Below, one piece after another: positions 1 through 10,955 of a stretch of DNA of 54,181 nt. Under the pieces are notes generated by a model. It did not search any database. It was not told the DNA's origin and saw only the letters and a list, made by a program, of their open reading frames with translations. The translations under genes and the position numbers were made by a program. Source of the stretch: Chromera velia (lineage: Eukaryota > Sar > Chromeraceae); contig JAHBMJ010000088.1 in the NCBI GenBank assembly GCA_018398765.1, positions 1 through 54,181 on the forward strand. Direction: 5' to 3'. How positions within the stretch are numbered: position 1 is the stretch's first letter; every line of letters starts with the position of its first letter.

Positions 1-225
1 TTTGCTGTCTGGCTGTTAAGAGAGAATGAAAGGGACAGCAACAAAGGACAGAGAAAGTGACACAGCTGCATGGTCAAGCCTAGACAGTTCTGCTGGCTGT
101 TTCACATCGAGGTGAGTACAAGCACGGAGGAGGGGGGGATCAACGAGAAAAAAGTCAATCAGAGTGTGACCTCTACCTTTTCAGAGGAAGGTGCAGTCAC
201 GTGAGAAAGAACGTGCTTCCCCACT

Positions 226-840
226 CTAAACGGGGGCAGAACCATCAATGCAGAGACCATTTAAAGGGAGAAGATTCGTTAGTTTACAGAGTTTTAAAAG
301 AGAACGGCCCTGCTGATCAACTTTTCGGTTGCAAGACGAAGTACGGACTACTCCCGATACATTCTCTTCCTGAATGACTCCGTTCTCATCTTGTACCCCC
401 CTATCCCAAATAATTCCTTTTGGCAGCTCATCGGAGATGTGAGCGTTGAAATCACTAGTCACAATTCTCCTTTCCTCTAGAAAAACTTCCGATAATGCAT
501 CTGTCAGGCGCTCCCAGTGGCTCGGATCCCCGCCTGCCTCTGCTCTCCCAGTAGACCGTCCGTGTAGCACATATACTCCAAACATATGCAGAATAGAGGA
601 CTTGCTGTGTGCATCGAATCCACCAACATGCAATGACGCACGCAGCATGGATGGGCCGACCAGTTCGATCTCAGGCCTTAGTCGGCCTCTCAATGACTTC
701 TGAATTAGGACAGCGACCCCCCCGGTATCCTTGTCCTGTTCTAACGCTTCCTTCCTGCCTCTACCACTTCTTCCTCCCCCAAGGTGCTGTCTAACCCATT
801 CTCGGTGGGAGAAATTCTTGCCTGAATGAAGAGAGTATTC
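226..840 (-). pseudogene. LINE (non-LTR retrotransposon) endonuclease-domain fragment
   Basis: The minus strand stays open from about 840 to 226 and resembles the endonuclease/exonuclease/phosphatase (APE-like) domain at the start of LINE ORF2. Visible motifs, in order, are GGVAVLIQKSL, then SDFNAH (the usual GDFNAH active-site block, with G replaced by S), then GRSLLKLCKLTNLLPLNG, close to the family's G-x-x-LL-x-x-C...LNG segment. The frame runs upstream of the first ATG-like codon and stops at 226, so both ends of the domain are missing. No reverse transcriptase follows in the minus direction before the window ends. In life this domain nicks target DNA for target-primed reverse transcription. 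An (ATT)n tract abuts the upstream edge and probably marks the tail of another inserted element. I read it as a dead fragment. Confidence 0.72.
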
Positions 841-847
841 AAGAGGA

Positions 848-848
<1 letters not shown>

Positions 849-897
<49 letters not shown>
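849..897. repeat. (ATT)n microsatellite
   Basis: About sixteen uninterrupted ATT units. It is followed directly by a 30-bp motif (TCTATAGGCCATCATGCA core) that recurs near 1419-1485, each time next to an ATT or TTA run. Confidence 0.97.
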
Positions 898-899
<2 letters not shown>

Positions 900-926
900 C
901 GGTCTATAGGCCATCATGCAGTGCAT
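893..926. repeat. Dispersed 30-bp motif next to an ATT tract, copy 1
   Basis: Contains AATCGGTCTATAGGCCATCA. Two more copies occur at 1421-1448 and 1461-1483. All three directly follow (ATT)n-type sequence in the same orientation, as expected for the conserved 3' end of a retroposon that carries a microsatellite tail, read on the minus strand. Confidence 0.6.
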
Positions 927-1034
927 AAGTCTAGGACAATGCTTTATTACCCCTTTGCCAGACCTGCATCATACAACGGGAGGGGGCTTCATTCTTGCAA
1001 CTCTAAATACCCTGCATCTAGAAGATGCTTTCTA

Positions 1035-1069
1035 AATCACTGATTGATTGATTGATTGATTGATTGATA
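1035..1069. repeat. (GATT)n microsatellite
   Basis: Seven or more TGAT/GATT units in a row. No gene context. Confidence 0.95.
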
Positions 1070-1342
1070 TGTTCCGCCCTAGGGCCTTCCTGCTATGTTT
1101 ATCTGTCGCCGATGTCGTTTCCCTTCTGTGGGAGGAGTGTGACAACTGCAATAGAGACTCTCAGGCAGTAGAGGCAAACAGGAAGACCGGTGGAGAGGGA
1201 GGACGGGAAATGTACTTGGGAGATGGAAAAAGAACATTCAAAAGGTGAGACGGGAAGAGAGGTAAGTAACCATCACATGCATCGAATCGCAGGTCTTACG
1301 ATGGAGGGCGCAGACAGATGTTTCGCAAGAGTCGCAGGGCGG

Positions 1343-1343
<1 letters not shown>

Positions 1344-1382
<39 letters not shown>

Positions 1383-1485
1383 TCATCATCATCATCATCA
1401 TCATCATGTCATATTATATTAATCAGTCTATAGGCCATCATGCAATGCATTATTATTATTAATCGGTCTATAGGCCATCATGCGC
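1344..1485. repeat. Compound (TTA)n-(CAT)n microsatellite with two copies of the 30-bp motif
   Basis: A TTA run (1344-1380) passes into a CAT/ATC run (1381-1407). Two copies of the CTATAGGCCATCATGC motif follow (1421-1448 and 1461-1483), separated by another short ATT run. This looks like nested insertions of one microsatellite-tailed retroposon. Confidence 0.75.
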
Positions 1486-1499
1486 CATATACGCTATGA

Positions 1500-3480
1500 A
1501 TGTGATGGTCGGGACGCGCGAAGTGGCTGGGGTGTGGACTCAGGCCTCCTGCGTACGTCATGCATGCATGTTTTCGACTCGCGATTATAGTGCGCATGCA
1601 TGCAAAGATTTGAGTCTGGAGATCGATCAGACTGACTGAGCAGAGTATGATTGAGAAGGAGGGGTCCTGACTTTCAGTCTGAGGCCCAAGGAATGAGACA
1701 CTGCCTCTGTGGGCAGCTCAGAAAGAGATACACGTTTTTTCATGTGTGACGGATTGATTGAATTTCCATTCCAGCGGCTGGTTTAGAACAGTCTCCTTGA
1801 TCGATTGAAGAACTTTAACGACGCTGGACATCCTTCCCGGTAAGTCAGACTTTCTAAATATTTGATCGAGTTGATCTCTTTCATCTCAATGTTCTAGACA
1901 GCTCTAGAGTAAGCACACTCATATACGCCATCACCATCGGCCCATAATAGGCGTCTAGCATTCGGTAAGTCAATGACATATATATACACATACCATATAT
2001 ATATGTTATTATGAATTAATTTTTTAAAAGGAATTTTTAATCATGTTCGTAGACTCTGGTTGCCAAGAGTTGAATTTGGTTTCAAAAAGAAATTTATTTT
2101 TAATGGCATTTCTTATACGTGATACCCCTAGTACCCCCCCTACAAAACTGGGTTAAATTCCTCAGGAATCTAATGGAATAATACTGGAATTTAATGGAAT
2201 TTACCGTTGGAAGTTAGTGAAATTATGTGAATTTTAGTAGAATCTATTTGTTTAAATTCCACTAAATTCTATAAACTTTAAATGTTTATTTCTTGCCATC
2301 TAGAAAGAGTTAGAAGTAGTTAGAAGCTCAAATTACCAGTGTATATACATCTTATTATAAGATTTAGGAAACGATCGCTTTTTTTTTTCTTTTTTTTTTT
2401 AGCTAGTGTAGGGCCTAGAGTTTTTATATCAAAATACGTAAATCAAAAAGCATATAAAAGATTGATCTCGAGTGTTGCACCACTTTTTGTTTTTTGTGAG
2501 ATGCGAGGTGAGGAGATTCTTCTGGTTTTTATGGTACTTTGTACTATAATTCCATCCATTCATGCACACAGTGAGAGAGACGGCAACCTAAAGGGTTAAA
2601 AAAGACTTCAAAAAAGAGAATGTCCATTTCTCCTGGAGTTTCTTCCTTTCTATCTCCTCCCTTGGTACACTGCCTGGGAAAAGCACTGCAATTCTTTGCT
2701 GAAGGCGCTTTCTAGTTGTTGTGGAGCTGTGTTAAAAGTTGTGAGGACGTAAAAAAACCTGCAGCAAGGGGGTTCCCCCTTCCAGCGAGACCCTGTACAG
2801 TGCGGCAAGCTCATGCAAATTATATTATAAGGTCTTGAGATTTACTATCGAAAGAACGATGACTTCCGTTCTTCGGAGGGGCACAGGCACATTCTGGTGG
2901 AGGCAGAATTGCAGAGTCAACTGCGACCCTTGCACAGACCGGACCCCCCGGCCCCCACCCCTGCTATTGTGCATGAAGACTTAGTGAGGGATGGACGTTC
3001 TCCCTGCGGTATCAGCAGCCTGACCATCATCCCGACCCCCGTTTCTCTTTTTGATTTTGCTCAACAATCATCAAAACTTCTTTTTCAAGTTGATACGCCC
3101 CCAAAACTTGCCAAGAATGATCGGTGACTCAAGCTAAGGAATCATTAATTTTTATTAATTTTATTCCAATCAGCGAGCAAGTCATCATAAAGCTTTTTGA
3201 CATTGCTCTGCCCCTCGAAGGGACTCCATGCCACAGTGACCTAGTTAGGCCCATTCTAATCAGTCGATCAATCACTTTCTCCTTTTTCTCTTCCTTAAAG
3301 TCCCTCCTCACTCTCTCCTCTCATTCTCTATTTGTGGTCAAGGATTGCATCATGTGACGAGCGATCGTCCCTCAGTTTCTCCACTCTGTTTAGACTTGTA
3401 TTTTCGGGAGCGCACCCGGTTTGGAGAGAGCGATGGGTGGGGGAAGGAACTCCCATTAATTTTAACTCTCCCCGCGGCTC
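1500..3480. other. AT-rich intergenic sequence without a convincing gene
   Basis: Nothing recognisable. An open plus-strand frame at about 2867-3127 reads like protein (EGHRHILVEAELQSQLRP and following), but it has no start context, no homology I can name and no partner exons. I leave it unassigned. Confidence 0.5.
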
Positions 3481-3489
3481 CCAGGCAGA

Positions 3490-3567
3490 TGAAGAAGAAG
3501 AAAAAGAAGAAGAAGAAGAAGAAGAAGAAGAAGAAGAAGAAAAAGAAGAAGAAAGAGAGGAAGAGGT
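3490..3567. repeat. (GAA)n microsatellite
   Basis: Near-pure purine GAA/AAG run. It makes artificial poly-Lys, poly-Glu and poly-Ser frames, which I do not treat as genes. Confidence 0.95.
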
Positions 3568-3744
3568 GACCATCGTGTCAGCAAAATGTTCGCCATCTCA
3601 TCAGACAGCGCTCATTCCACCTCTGACATCCTCTTTGACTGACGGTGGTGTTAGAAGGCACCTGTGAGGGCCTTTTAAGAACTTAGTGACGCGTTTACTG
3701 TCGCTGAACGGTTCAGTTGCCGGAAGAAACAGTTTTATGTCTCC

Positions 3745-5084
3745 TTAGTTTGACACAATTCCCAAAAATTGCTCAATCTCCTGTCGTTTCATGCTTTGAC
3801 GGAGGATGTAGAGGACTTTGTTGACATCGTTGTTTTTGTTGAAAGCGGAGAAGCTACCGAGCATCCCATAGGCATACACTCCTCCCTCTCTACCAAAGGA
3901 GACGCAGACGAAGACGTGAACCCAGACGGCAGAGACACCTGCCTCGGAGGAGGACTCCTCGAGGAGGAAGATTAATCGACCCCCTACCCAACACCCAGTG
4001 CATGGTACAATCAAATTGCAATTTAATTGCTGAAAGCAGTTGGACCGAAGTAATAATTGTAATAATTGCAATTAATTGCCAATAATTGCTCATATATTGA
4101 AAAATTGACTTATTTAAGGCCAGTATATAAGTTATAGAGGGTTTGTTAGGCTGTATTCAATGTTTAAGACTAAATTCAAGTCGGTATACAACAAAAAATT
4201 AGCATTCTACCTGGATTAGAAGTGAAAAATAGCTGTTAAGCTATTAACTTATTATATATACCTATAATATTATACATATAACAACTTCTGGTTTGGTATC
4301 AATTTTACGTAAGGTATTCATAGTATGTGTTTGAATATAAAACACGCTTTCTTTTTAATTAATTGCAATAAAAATTTATGTGTTCATTACTGCAAATGAT
4401 ATGACAAAGACACTTAGACACAAGCAATGTTTTGAAATCATGCATGTAACCAAGACACATGTTGCGATCGCGTCTGTCCGTCTAGGGAATCGTAGGCAGT
4501 TTGCAAGGAATTGTGTCGACCTCCTACATTCCAAGACCGAGACTTGATCAGTTAGCATACATGAATGCATTCATTAAGAGAAATGCACACCATAGAGCAA
4601 CATGCATACGAGCACAAAATCAGATGCAGACAATGTATGACATGCTTAAATAATGCCCATGAAACGATAAAAGTTAGGCTTTTCACCTGTCCAGTAAACG
4701 CGTTGATCAAACTGCTCACTGCTAACATGCTCAGACAGTTGTATCTCCAGTTTTATGGCCTGAGCAACTGTGTGAATATCCCAGTAGGAATGGTTGATCT
4801 TCAGAAAAGTAATTCCCTAAAAGTATGCAATTAATTGCAATGAATTGCTCAGTGCCTAGACGCCAGCAAGCAATTGTTGCTTCCAATTAATTGCAATAAT
4901 TGTAATTACAGTAATTGCTTCCCATGCACTGCCAACACCCCACGAGGATCACCCACTTCTCCCCTTGTTGTTTCCTCATGTCCACTTGCAGCTGTCGTCT
5001 ATGATTGCTGCAGAAAGCTGCTGGAGGGCTGCTCCAGGGGGGGTATACACCATTGCCTGCCAGGGAGTGGGCAAGCTCCTTCAC
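3745..5084 (-). pseudogene. Unrecognised coding-like exon split by a hAT-like insertion
   Basis: Two minus-strand open segments, 5084-4932 and 3987-3745, flank the transposon at 3996-4931. Both read the 8-bp target duplication in the same frame (...G-C-W...), so without the insertion they form one open frame of about 130 codons ending at 3745. The upstream edge follows a pyrimidine tract and TTTGCAG, matching the acceptor used by the intact genes here, so this may be an internal exon. The downstream half includes ...SFSAFNKNNDVNKVLYILRQ... and ends ...EQFLGIVSN. I do not recognise the protein. The element introduces stop codons, so the exon is broken unless the element is spliced out. Confidence 0.35.
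3996..4931. mobile_element. Non-autonomous hAT-like DNA transposon (936 bp), TSD CCAACACC
   Basis: The element begins CAGTGCATGG and ends with its inverse, CCATGCACTG. It is flanked by a perfect 8-bp direct repeat, CCAACACC, at 3988-3995 and 4932-4939. An 8-bp target duplication and CA-starting termini are hallmarks of the hAT superfamily. Both ends carry many copies of AATTGC/GCAATT in either orientation, which resemble the subterminal transposase-binding repeats of hAT elements. There is no transposase frame inside, so it would need a partner element to move. Confidence 0.88.
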
Positions 5085-5930
5085 TGCAAATATAAGAGAG
5101 GGGAGTCAGAAAAGGGCATCAACTGAAGGCGTGACGTACAAGTTTATCTATAAGACCATGAAAGAATTTAATGAGTTAAGTGCAAACAGATACAGCTAGG
5201 CTCTTATCTGGGCTCTATGGCAGTATCAAGCATAGACAGACAGTCATCGACAGAACAAAACCAACCAATTAACCTAGCCAATTAACAGTATGGCAGATAG
5301 AGGGACAAACATATAAGCAGAATGATAGCAAGTCTATTTCAGATGAACGGCCCAGTTGTTCACAACAACACTATGTGAGTGCAAGGAGTGCAGCAAGGCT
5401 AGGTGTTACAGAGAGATGAACAAAGAGAAACATGCCTGAAGATCAATCAAGCAGCCGTAAAATATCATAAAATATTTCAAGATAGGCGGGATGATACTGA
5501 GAAAAGGCCCATATATGCAGGTAAACATAGTGTTTCATATGAAGAGTAAGATATTTCTCTTTTTTGTGGTGCAATCTGAGTGCCTGATTGCTGAACTCAT
5601 ATATAGGATTCCCCTAAGCAGCTTCTCTCTGTTTGTTTTTTTCCAGGACCCTTGGCTCTTTACAGCATAAAGAAATCCATCTTGGTGCCATCGTAGAAAG
5701 GTTAAAGGAGTGTATCTCCTACTAAACAGTTTGTGGAGGACAATCGCAGACGTCAACATGCCAAAAAGCACAAGTTTGTACGAACTGTCTGTAATAAAGA
5801 CCGTAGTGAACAGTAAATAGCGGTAGTAGCTCTAGCAAACGACCGCTACGGTATGAGAAGTGCAATGAAGTGCTTCACTAAAGAGCCACAGGTAGTCTCA
5901 TCCATGCACCTCGAAACTTACGACGGTCAC
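5085..5930. other. Intergenic, no feature seen
   Basis: No frame, repeat or RNA gene that I can support. Confidence 0.5.
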
Positions 5931-5936
5931 CCCCTA

Positions 5937-6093
5937 CACCACCTCAGCAATGGTCGTGCCCATCGCAAACATATCGAAGCCTCGAAGGAGGGGTATCACT
6001 GAATCACTTTCCCTTCCGGAGCAACGAAGCCCCCAACATAATAGTTGGGGAGCCCCGCCACAGTGAAGGGCACTCCCCCTTCACTCCCCTGTT
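5937..6093 (-). pseudogene. Protein-kinase catalytic-domain fragment (activation loop to subdomain IX)
   Basis: Reading minus from 6093, one frame gives GGVPFTVAGLPNYYVGGFVAPEG, matching the kinase activation-segment end (G-T-x-x-Y-x-APE). A second frame then gives GFDMFAMGTTIAEVV, matching subdomain IX (D-x-W/F-S-x-G-x-x-x-x-E). The spacing between the APE and the D-x-F-x-x-G block fits a kinase once a frameshift is allowed, and both frames close with stops. No convincing HRD or DFG block remains in the 260 bases upstream. It is a decayed piece, not an expressed kinase. Confidence 0.55.
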
Positions 6094-6109
6094 AGAACCG
6101 CTACGCGAC

Positions 6110-6980
6110 CGCCAAAAAGGCCTTATGCCGTCCTTTCTGTCTCTATTCTTTGTTGACCTGCTGATACCCCCCGTCCGTTCTCTTTTTCTCCAACACTAAT
6201 TTCTACTTTCCAAGATTCACCATCACTCTGCACCCACCTTCCGTCTTCTCAAGACTTCCTCCTCCAGGACCTCCCGACAGCGGTCGATAGACCCCCTGCT
6301 ACTGTCTCACTGCTTCATCCGTATATGATACCTGTTCTTGTAATACCTGCAAGATCTACACCTTAAATCACTTTGATTTTCTTGATGTTGAGGAGTTTGT
6401 GCGCGAGGGACGTAAATATCCAGACACCATCGGAACAAACATGGAGCAACTCGATACAAACATCATGAAATTTCCCACTCCCGAAATCCCAACTGCCAGA
6501 CATCACAAAACCCCCATGTAGCTGCGTGCAGGGGTAAAAGTCTCTGTCCCAGAATAGGTGTCCTTAGGCGTAGGTTAAGTCGACCGTCCTCAGTCCGACA
6601 TTGCTGGACGTCTCCACTGCGAAGAAGGTCACCTGTATGCAACAGTACACAACACGAACCATGTGAAGTTTTGTCCCTGATCGGAGTACCGTTAGAGTGT
6701 AAGAGCACAGAATCGAAGCAGACAATCAGAAACAATCAGTCTTAATGCTGAGAAATGTGGGCAAACACACCTGGGGGAGGTAGATTGGAGAGTTCTTCCT
6801 CAGTTAACACTTGGCTTTGCTGTACCAGATTTGCTCTTCAACATATCTCCTCAAGCATAAAAATATCTTCCAATGAAAAGCGAGTCTCCAGACCATCTGA
6901 TACAACCAATATATCAGCGTCCACGTGGAATGTCCAGCTTTTTCTATCCTTTAAAGTAGGATGCAATAACATATGCCATC
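6110..6980. other. Intergenic, no firm feature
   Basis: A 90-codon minus frame (6735-6463) and a 99-codon plus frame (6755-7054) are open, but neither shows a domain. The minus frame lies just upstream of the kinase relic and could be more of the same decayed gene. Confidence 0.35.
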
Positions 6981-6983
6981 TTA

Positions 6984-7850
6984 CCCTGCTGTCCAGCAAT
7001 GGTCGACAACGAGGTGAATCGCCTCTACATGTCAGGTCATATATGAATGATTAGCCTCTACATATCATAGTTAACAACATCGTCAGCAACTGTCTTATAT
7101 CATATGTGGACCTTGCACATGGGGAAGCTAATGAAAAATACTAGACCACTAAGCATTAACGCTAGACAACCGGACAATAATGCCCAGCATCCTAGCAAAA
7201 ATGTTTAACGTTCGATCAAAAATGTTAGGCTGTCAAGCATTTATACTGAAATGAATAAAACCACCGTACGTAGCCTTAGATATTAATTTTGTATACCGGG
7301 TCATTATATTTCTCACTCTACTGTCTAGCAACGGTCGACAACGAGGTGAATCACCTCTACATATCAGGTCATACATGAATGATTAGCCTCTACATGTCAT
7401 AGTTGACAATATCGTCAGTGACGAATGACTCGAGTGATTAGACGGAATGAACTTAAGAGTGAACTTGATACTATAAGTACATCAAACAATAAATTGCAAA
7501 TAAATTAGGCTATCATAATACCATATATAATACCTATAAAGCATTCAACAGCATTTATAAACGCTATAGACATAATATATAACTAAATTTAGAAATGCTA
7601 GGCATCTTTTCATGAATGCTAGACTAAATGATACTAGATGCAAGACTGCTTACCATCAATGCTAGATTGTTATTCATTAGATGGCATTGCATGATAAACC
7701 TAGTCTAGGTTGATAACCTGATGTGCGGCAAGGTTAGTAACCTAGACATAGCAATGCTATTCATTTTTACAAGACCTCCTTAGATGAGGTACTGAACTTC
7801 AACATATAGAGGCGATTTATCCCGTTGTTGACCGTTGCTAGACGGTAGGG
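6984..7850. mobile_element. Inverted-repeat DNA element (867 bp) flanked by TA
   Basis: The left end reads CCCTGCTGTCCAGCAATGGT. The right end, reversed, reads CCCTACCGTCTAGCAACGGT, and about 50 bp match imperfectly between the ends. A TA dinucleotide borders each end (6982-6983 and 7851-7852), as expected for a Tc1/mariner-type insertion, although a TA repeat is weak proof. A further direct copy of about 105 bp of the left end lies inside at about 7310-7420, so this may be two nested or tandem copies. No transposase frame is present. Confidence 0.62.
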
Positions 7851-7852
7851 TA

Positions 7853-8800
7853 AGCTGCAGGAGGACATATTCAACACGACACCAGTTAGCCAAAAATAGA
7901 CTTCAAAATCAATACTCAGTCGCTCAGATCAAAGTCCAGACAGAGTCCAGGAAGGGTTTGAAGAGTGTTGGTAGTGTTTGTAGAACCGACTGACACTTTA
8001 GCAACTTCGTTTAGGTCAAACAACAGTCGTTTGGTGCTCGGACCAGTCATAAAATTTTTGAGCCGGTTAAGCTAGGTCTGCAGGGCAGCGGTGATCATTT
8101 GTTCCATACATGCACGTCTGTATGCATGCATGACCTGCCGCCACCGTGTGTATAAACGTGTGGTGCGGTTCTGCACATCTCAGGCTAAGACCAGGCTTTG
8201 CAGCCTTTGCCTCTAGGCTTATACCTCTGCGCTTAGCTACGAGCTCACTGCTCAGTCTACTGTAAGGCAGTCTGAAATCGAAACGAATTTACGCATTTTT
8301 ATGGCTCGAGTTCAATAAATCCAGCAATAAATAATGAATAAATAAATGAAACCTACGACGCTAATATCGGTCTATCGGTCTCACAGAGAGTAACCTATAG
8401 AGAGTAACTGGCTTAAAGTTTGTTCCTAGTATCTGGCCTATACGTCTTTCGTCTCTTCCTTCTGTCCTGGTTACTGCTCTCGCTGTTAGCTCTCTCTCTC
8501 ATGCGACCTCATACTTGATGCTGCTCCATCCGAATGCCTTCTTCGGCATTTGCTAAATACTTACTACCTCTTAGTCATGACCAGCACACTGCCTACTCCT
8601 CCTTCCTCCCAGCCCTCCCCCTGCACTCCTCTGGTCCCCCGAATGCACGCGCTTGCCGCTTTCAGGGGGGTAAAGAGTAACAGAGAGACAAAACCATTTT
8701 TTTTTGTAACATATAATTTGTATAATAAAATGATTCAGTGATGTACTGAAGACAGTTATGGAAACACAAAGATGTTTTTTAGATTGTATTAGATTGATAA
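7853..8800. other. Unassigned sequence, possibly LTR-like
   Basis: No gene seen. The stretch 8150-8530 has an LTR-like feel (GTGTGGTGCGG start, an AATAAA-rich middle, then a short open frame from 8550), but no partner LTR, target duplication or primer site was found. Confidence 0.35.
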
Positions 8801-9594
8801 CTAGGAGTGGGTACTAAAGTTTTTTTTATAATATAGTTTGCCTGAAAAACTTTAAACTTTAACTTTAACTTTAAAAGTAAACCTAGAAGTAAACATGCAA
8901 TCAGGCATACAAAAGTTGATCTAGAAGAGTCTAAAAAGACGTTGCTAGAGAAGTTGATTTCATTTATATCATTGCAGACAAAGTTAATGTTTTATATAAA
9001 TCTATGCAGGAAATACTAGGTTAGCCAGAGCCTGTATGGCTCACCAGCTTTAACCCCATATATCATCCTCATCATCATATATGACTAGATAAGTGATAAG
9101 TGATAAGTGATTTAGTGGTGCCCTCTAGGGTGCTCTAGAGCACTGTCGCCGTTTTGTCTTGTAGAGGTTGCCCCTGCAAAGCGACTAGTTATGTATGACT
9201 AGGTATACTAGTTATGTAAAAGTTTCAGAACTTTGAAAACGATGCATATAATGCATTACTATATTAATGGCAATTCTTATAAAAATTCTTAGAAACAACT
9301 TTGATATAAATTCAAAGAACCGGCAACTTTGGTCCTCTAGGGTCCTTCTCTAGAAAGTCTACTGAGTTAATAAGTCACCGATGATTATCTCTAATATAAA
9401 CATAAATTTAAACCTGAATAAACTCAGCTTCTACCACTTCCTATATGGGTTAGTCAATTAGTTTAGTTATAACCGACATAATAACGGACATAAACTACAT
9501 GAAAAATTCTTTTTTAAAATATTTTTAGATAAAGTCTAGAGGGCAAAAAATTTTTTTTTTTAAAAAAAATTAAAACTTTAGTGTTCACTCCTAG
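8801..9594. mobile_element. Non-autonomous hAT-like DNA transposon (794 bp), TSD ATTGAYAA
   Basis: Termini are CTAGGAGTG and its inverse CACTCCTAG, followed inward by ACTAAAGTTTT on both sides. Flanks are ATTGATAA (8793-8800) and ATTGACAA (9595-9602), an 8-bp target duplication with one C/T difference. TAGGAGTG-type termini with 8-bp duplications fit hAT elements. An internal block at about 9085-9175 (GATTTAGTGGTG ... GTCTTGTAGAGG) recurs at about 44100-44195. The interior is AT-rich and has no transposase frame. Confidence 0.82.
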
Positions 9595-9770
9595 ATTGAC
9601 AATATCATATACAATATCATTATCATCATTTCTAAGTACTTCTAGCAAAACCCTAGACAATACTAGACAGCTAGAAATTATGTAAGAGTTACTAGTAACG
9701 TGATGATTGAGGGTTAAATCCTAGATTTAGCGACACCAAATCCCAAACCACTAGCAAGGCTTTGAGGACA

Positions 9771-10130
9771 ACCCAGAGCACATATTCATAGGGGGGGGGG
9801 ATGAGGAAGCCTGCATGCCAATCGGATGATTCGCCTCAACTTGCCTTATTCGACAGAATGGACCTTCTTGAGACAGTCGGCTATAGCTTTGGAACCGTTT
9901 CTAGGCAGAATTGTGCACAACAGTAACACCATATCCTTCATTTTTTTCTTACCCAGAGCACACATTCATGGGGGGGGGGATGAGGAAGCCTGCATGCCAG
10001 TTGGATTGATTCGCCTCAACTTGCCTTATCGACAGAATAGACCTTCTTGAGACAGTCGGCTATAGCTTTGAAACCGCTTCTAGGCAGGATTATGCAAAAC
10101 AGCAACACCATATCCTTCATTTTCTTCTCA
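9771..10130. repeat. Tandem duplication, two copies of about 180 bp
   Basis: ACCCAGAGCACAYATTCATR starts at 9771 and again at 9951. The copies stay about 90% alike, including the G-run, GATGAGGAAGCCTGCATGCC and GACAGTCGGCTATAGCTTTG. Copy 2 contains the stop codon and last codons of the LINE relic at 10016-10546, so the duplicated unit is the 3' end of that retroposon. Confidence 0.88.
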
Positions 10131-10546
10131 TTATCAGAAGTGCCCCTCCCGGTTGCACCTGCAACGCATTGTGCAATCTGTATTCTTATGTCAATGGGCG
10201 CTTTCTGCTTCGCAATTTCATACAGTTTTTTCAGCCTGTTCCGTTCCTTTTCTGTGTCCTTACACTCCGTCAGGACATGAACCTCATCTTTGATCATACG
10301 CGAGGGGGACAAACATTTATCGCACAGCCGTTCTGGTTGGGTTCTATCTATATCCCCCCCTGTGAAAGCCCTGAAAAGCGTACGGAAGCCTGCGGAGGAC
10401 TGCAGCAGACTCTTTAGCAGAGGTTCAACACTGCACTCTATTATTTCACTTCTCGGACGCCATTTCCTTTCATACAGAAAGTGCATGGCCAAATGCTGTC
10501 TGGACGGATTCTCTGATTGGATTGGACGTAAATGTTTTTTCACCAT
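10016..10546 (-). pseudogene. C-terminal part of a LINE ORF2
   Basis: The 176-codon frame carries RLCDKCLSPSRMIKDEVHVL followed by TEC. This is the C-x2-C...H-x4-C zinc-binding pattern, with the preceding D-E-x-H-V-L signature, found at the C-terminus of many LINE ORF2 proteins after reverse transcriptase. The rest is basic and ends ...KKVYSVDKAS. The reverse transcriptase is missing upstream, so this is a 5'-truncated copy, the usual product of incomplete target-primed reverse transcription. It lies in the 3' flank of the Doa10-type gene on the same strand. Confidence 0.62.
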
Positions 10547-10955
10547 TACAAAGTGTCACACAGATCGAGGCCCGACAGTGGACCGCGGAGCAACCCAGAA
10601 TATAAATCCTAATCCTAAATTATTTCAAGTTGTTATTTTAAGAAACATATTACCAGTCATAATATATATTTTTTTTAATTTTTGTCATTTTTTTGTGGTT
10701 GTTTTAAAAACACCTCTCGAAGTTAGGCTAGAACTAGCAAGAACTTGCTGCTCAGCTTGCGCCGACTTGCCGAACGCTAAACGCCGAAGGCCGATGGCAT
10801 ATGATCATGATAATGATTTATGAAGTTAACAACAAATGAATCCGATGCTTGGTTGTAGGCCGCCAAGCCCGGCGAGGTCCACAGAAGCAAACTACGACAA
10901 GAACACCACATCAACATTCGACTTTAAGGGTGTTCCCTTCTTCCTAAATCAGGAG
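10547..10955. other. 3' flank / probable 3' UTR of the Doa10-type gene
   Basis: No gene seen. Reading minus, the stop codon at 10956-10958 is followed by ordinary mixed sequence. I could not fix a polyadenylation site. Confidence 0.4.

Noticed and set aside
3332..3667. Glu-, Lys- or Ser-rich frames over the GAA repeat
   Set aside because: Produced by the microsatellite; no flanking domain or splice context.
3996..4931. Idea that the hAT-like element is a newborn intron (introner)
   Set aside because: A GT is available in the duplication on the minus strand, but the element ends ...CACTG with no AG acceptor at the edge.
6463..6735. 90-codon minus frame as part of the kinase relic
   Set aside because: No P-loop, HRD or other kinase motif could be read in it.
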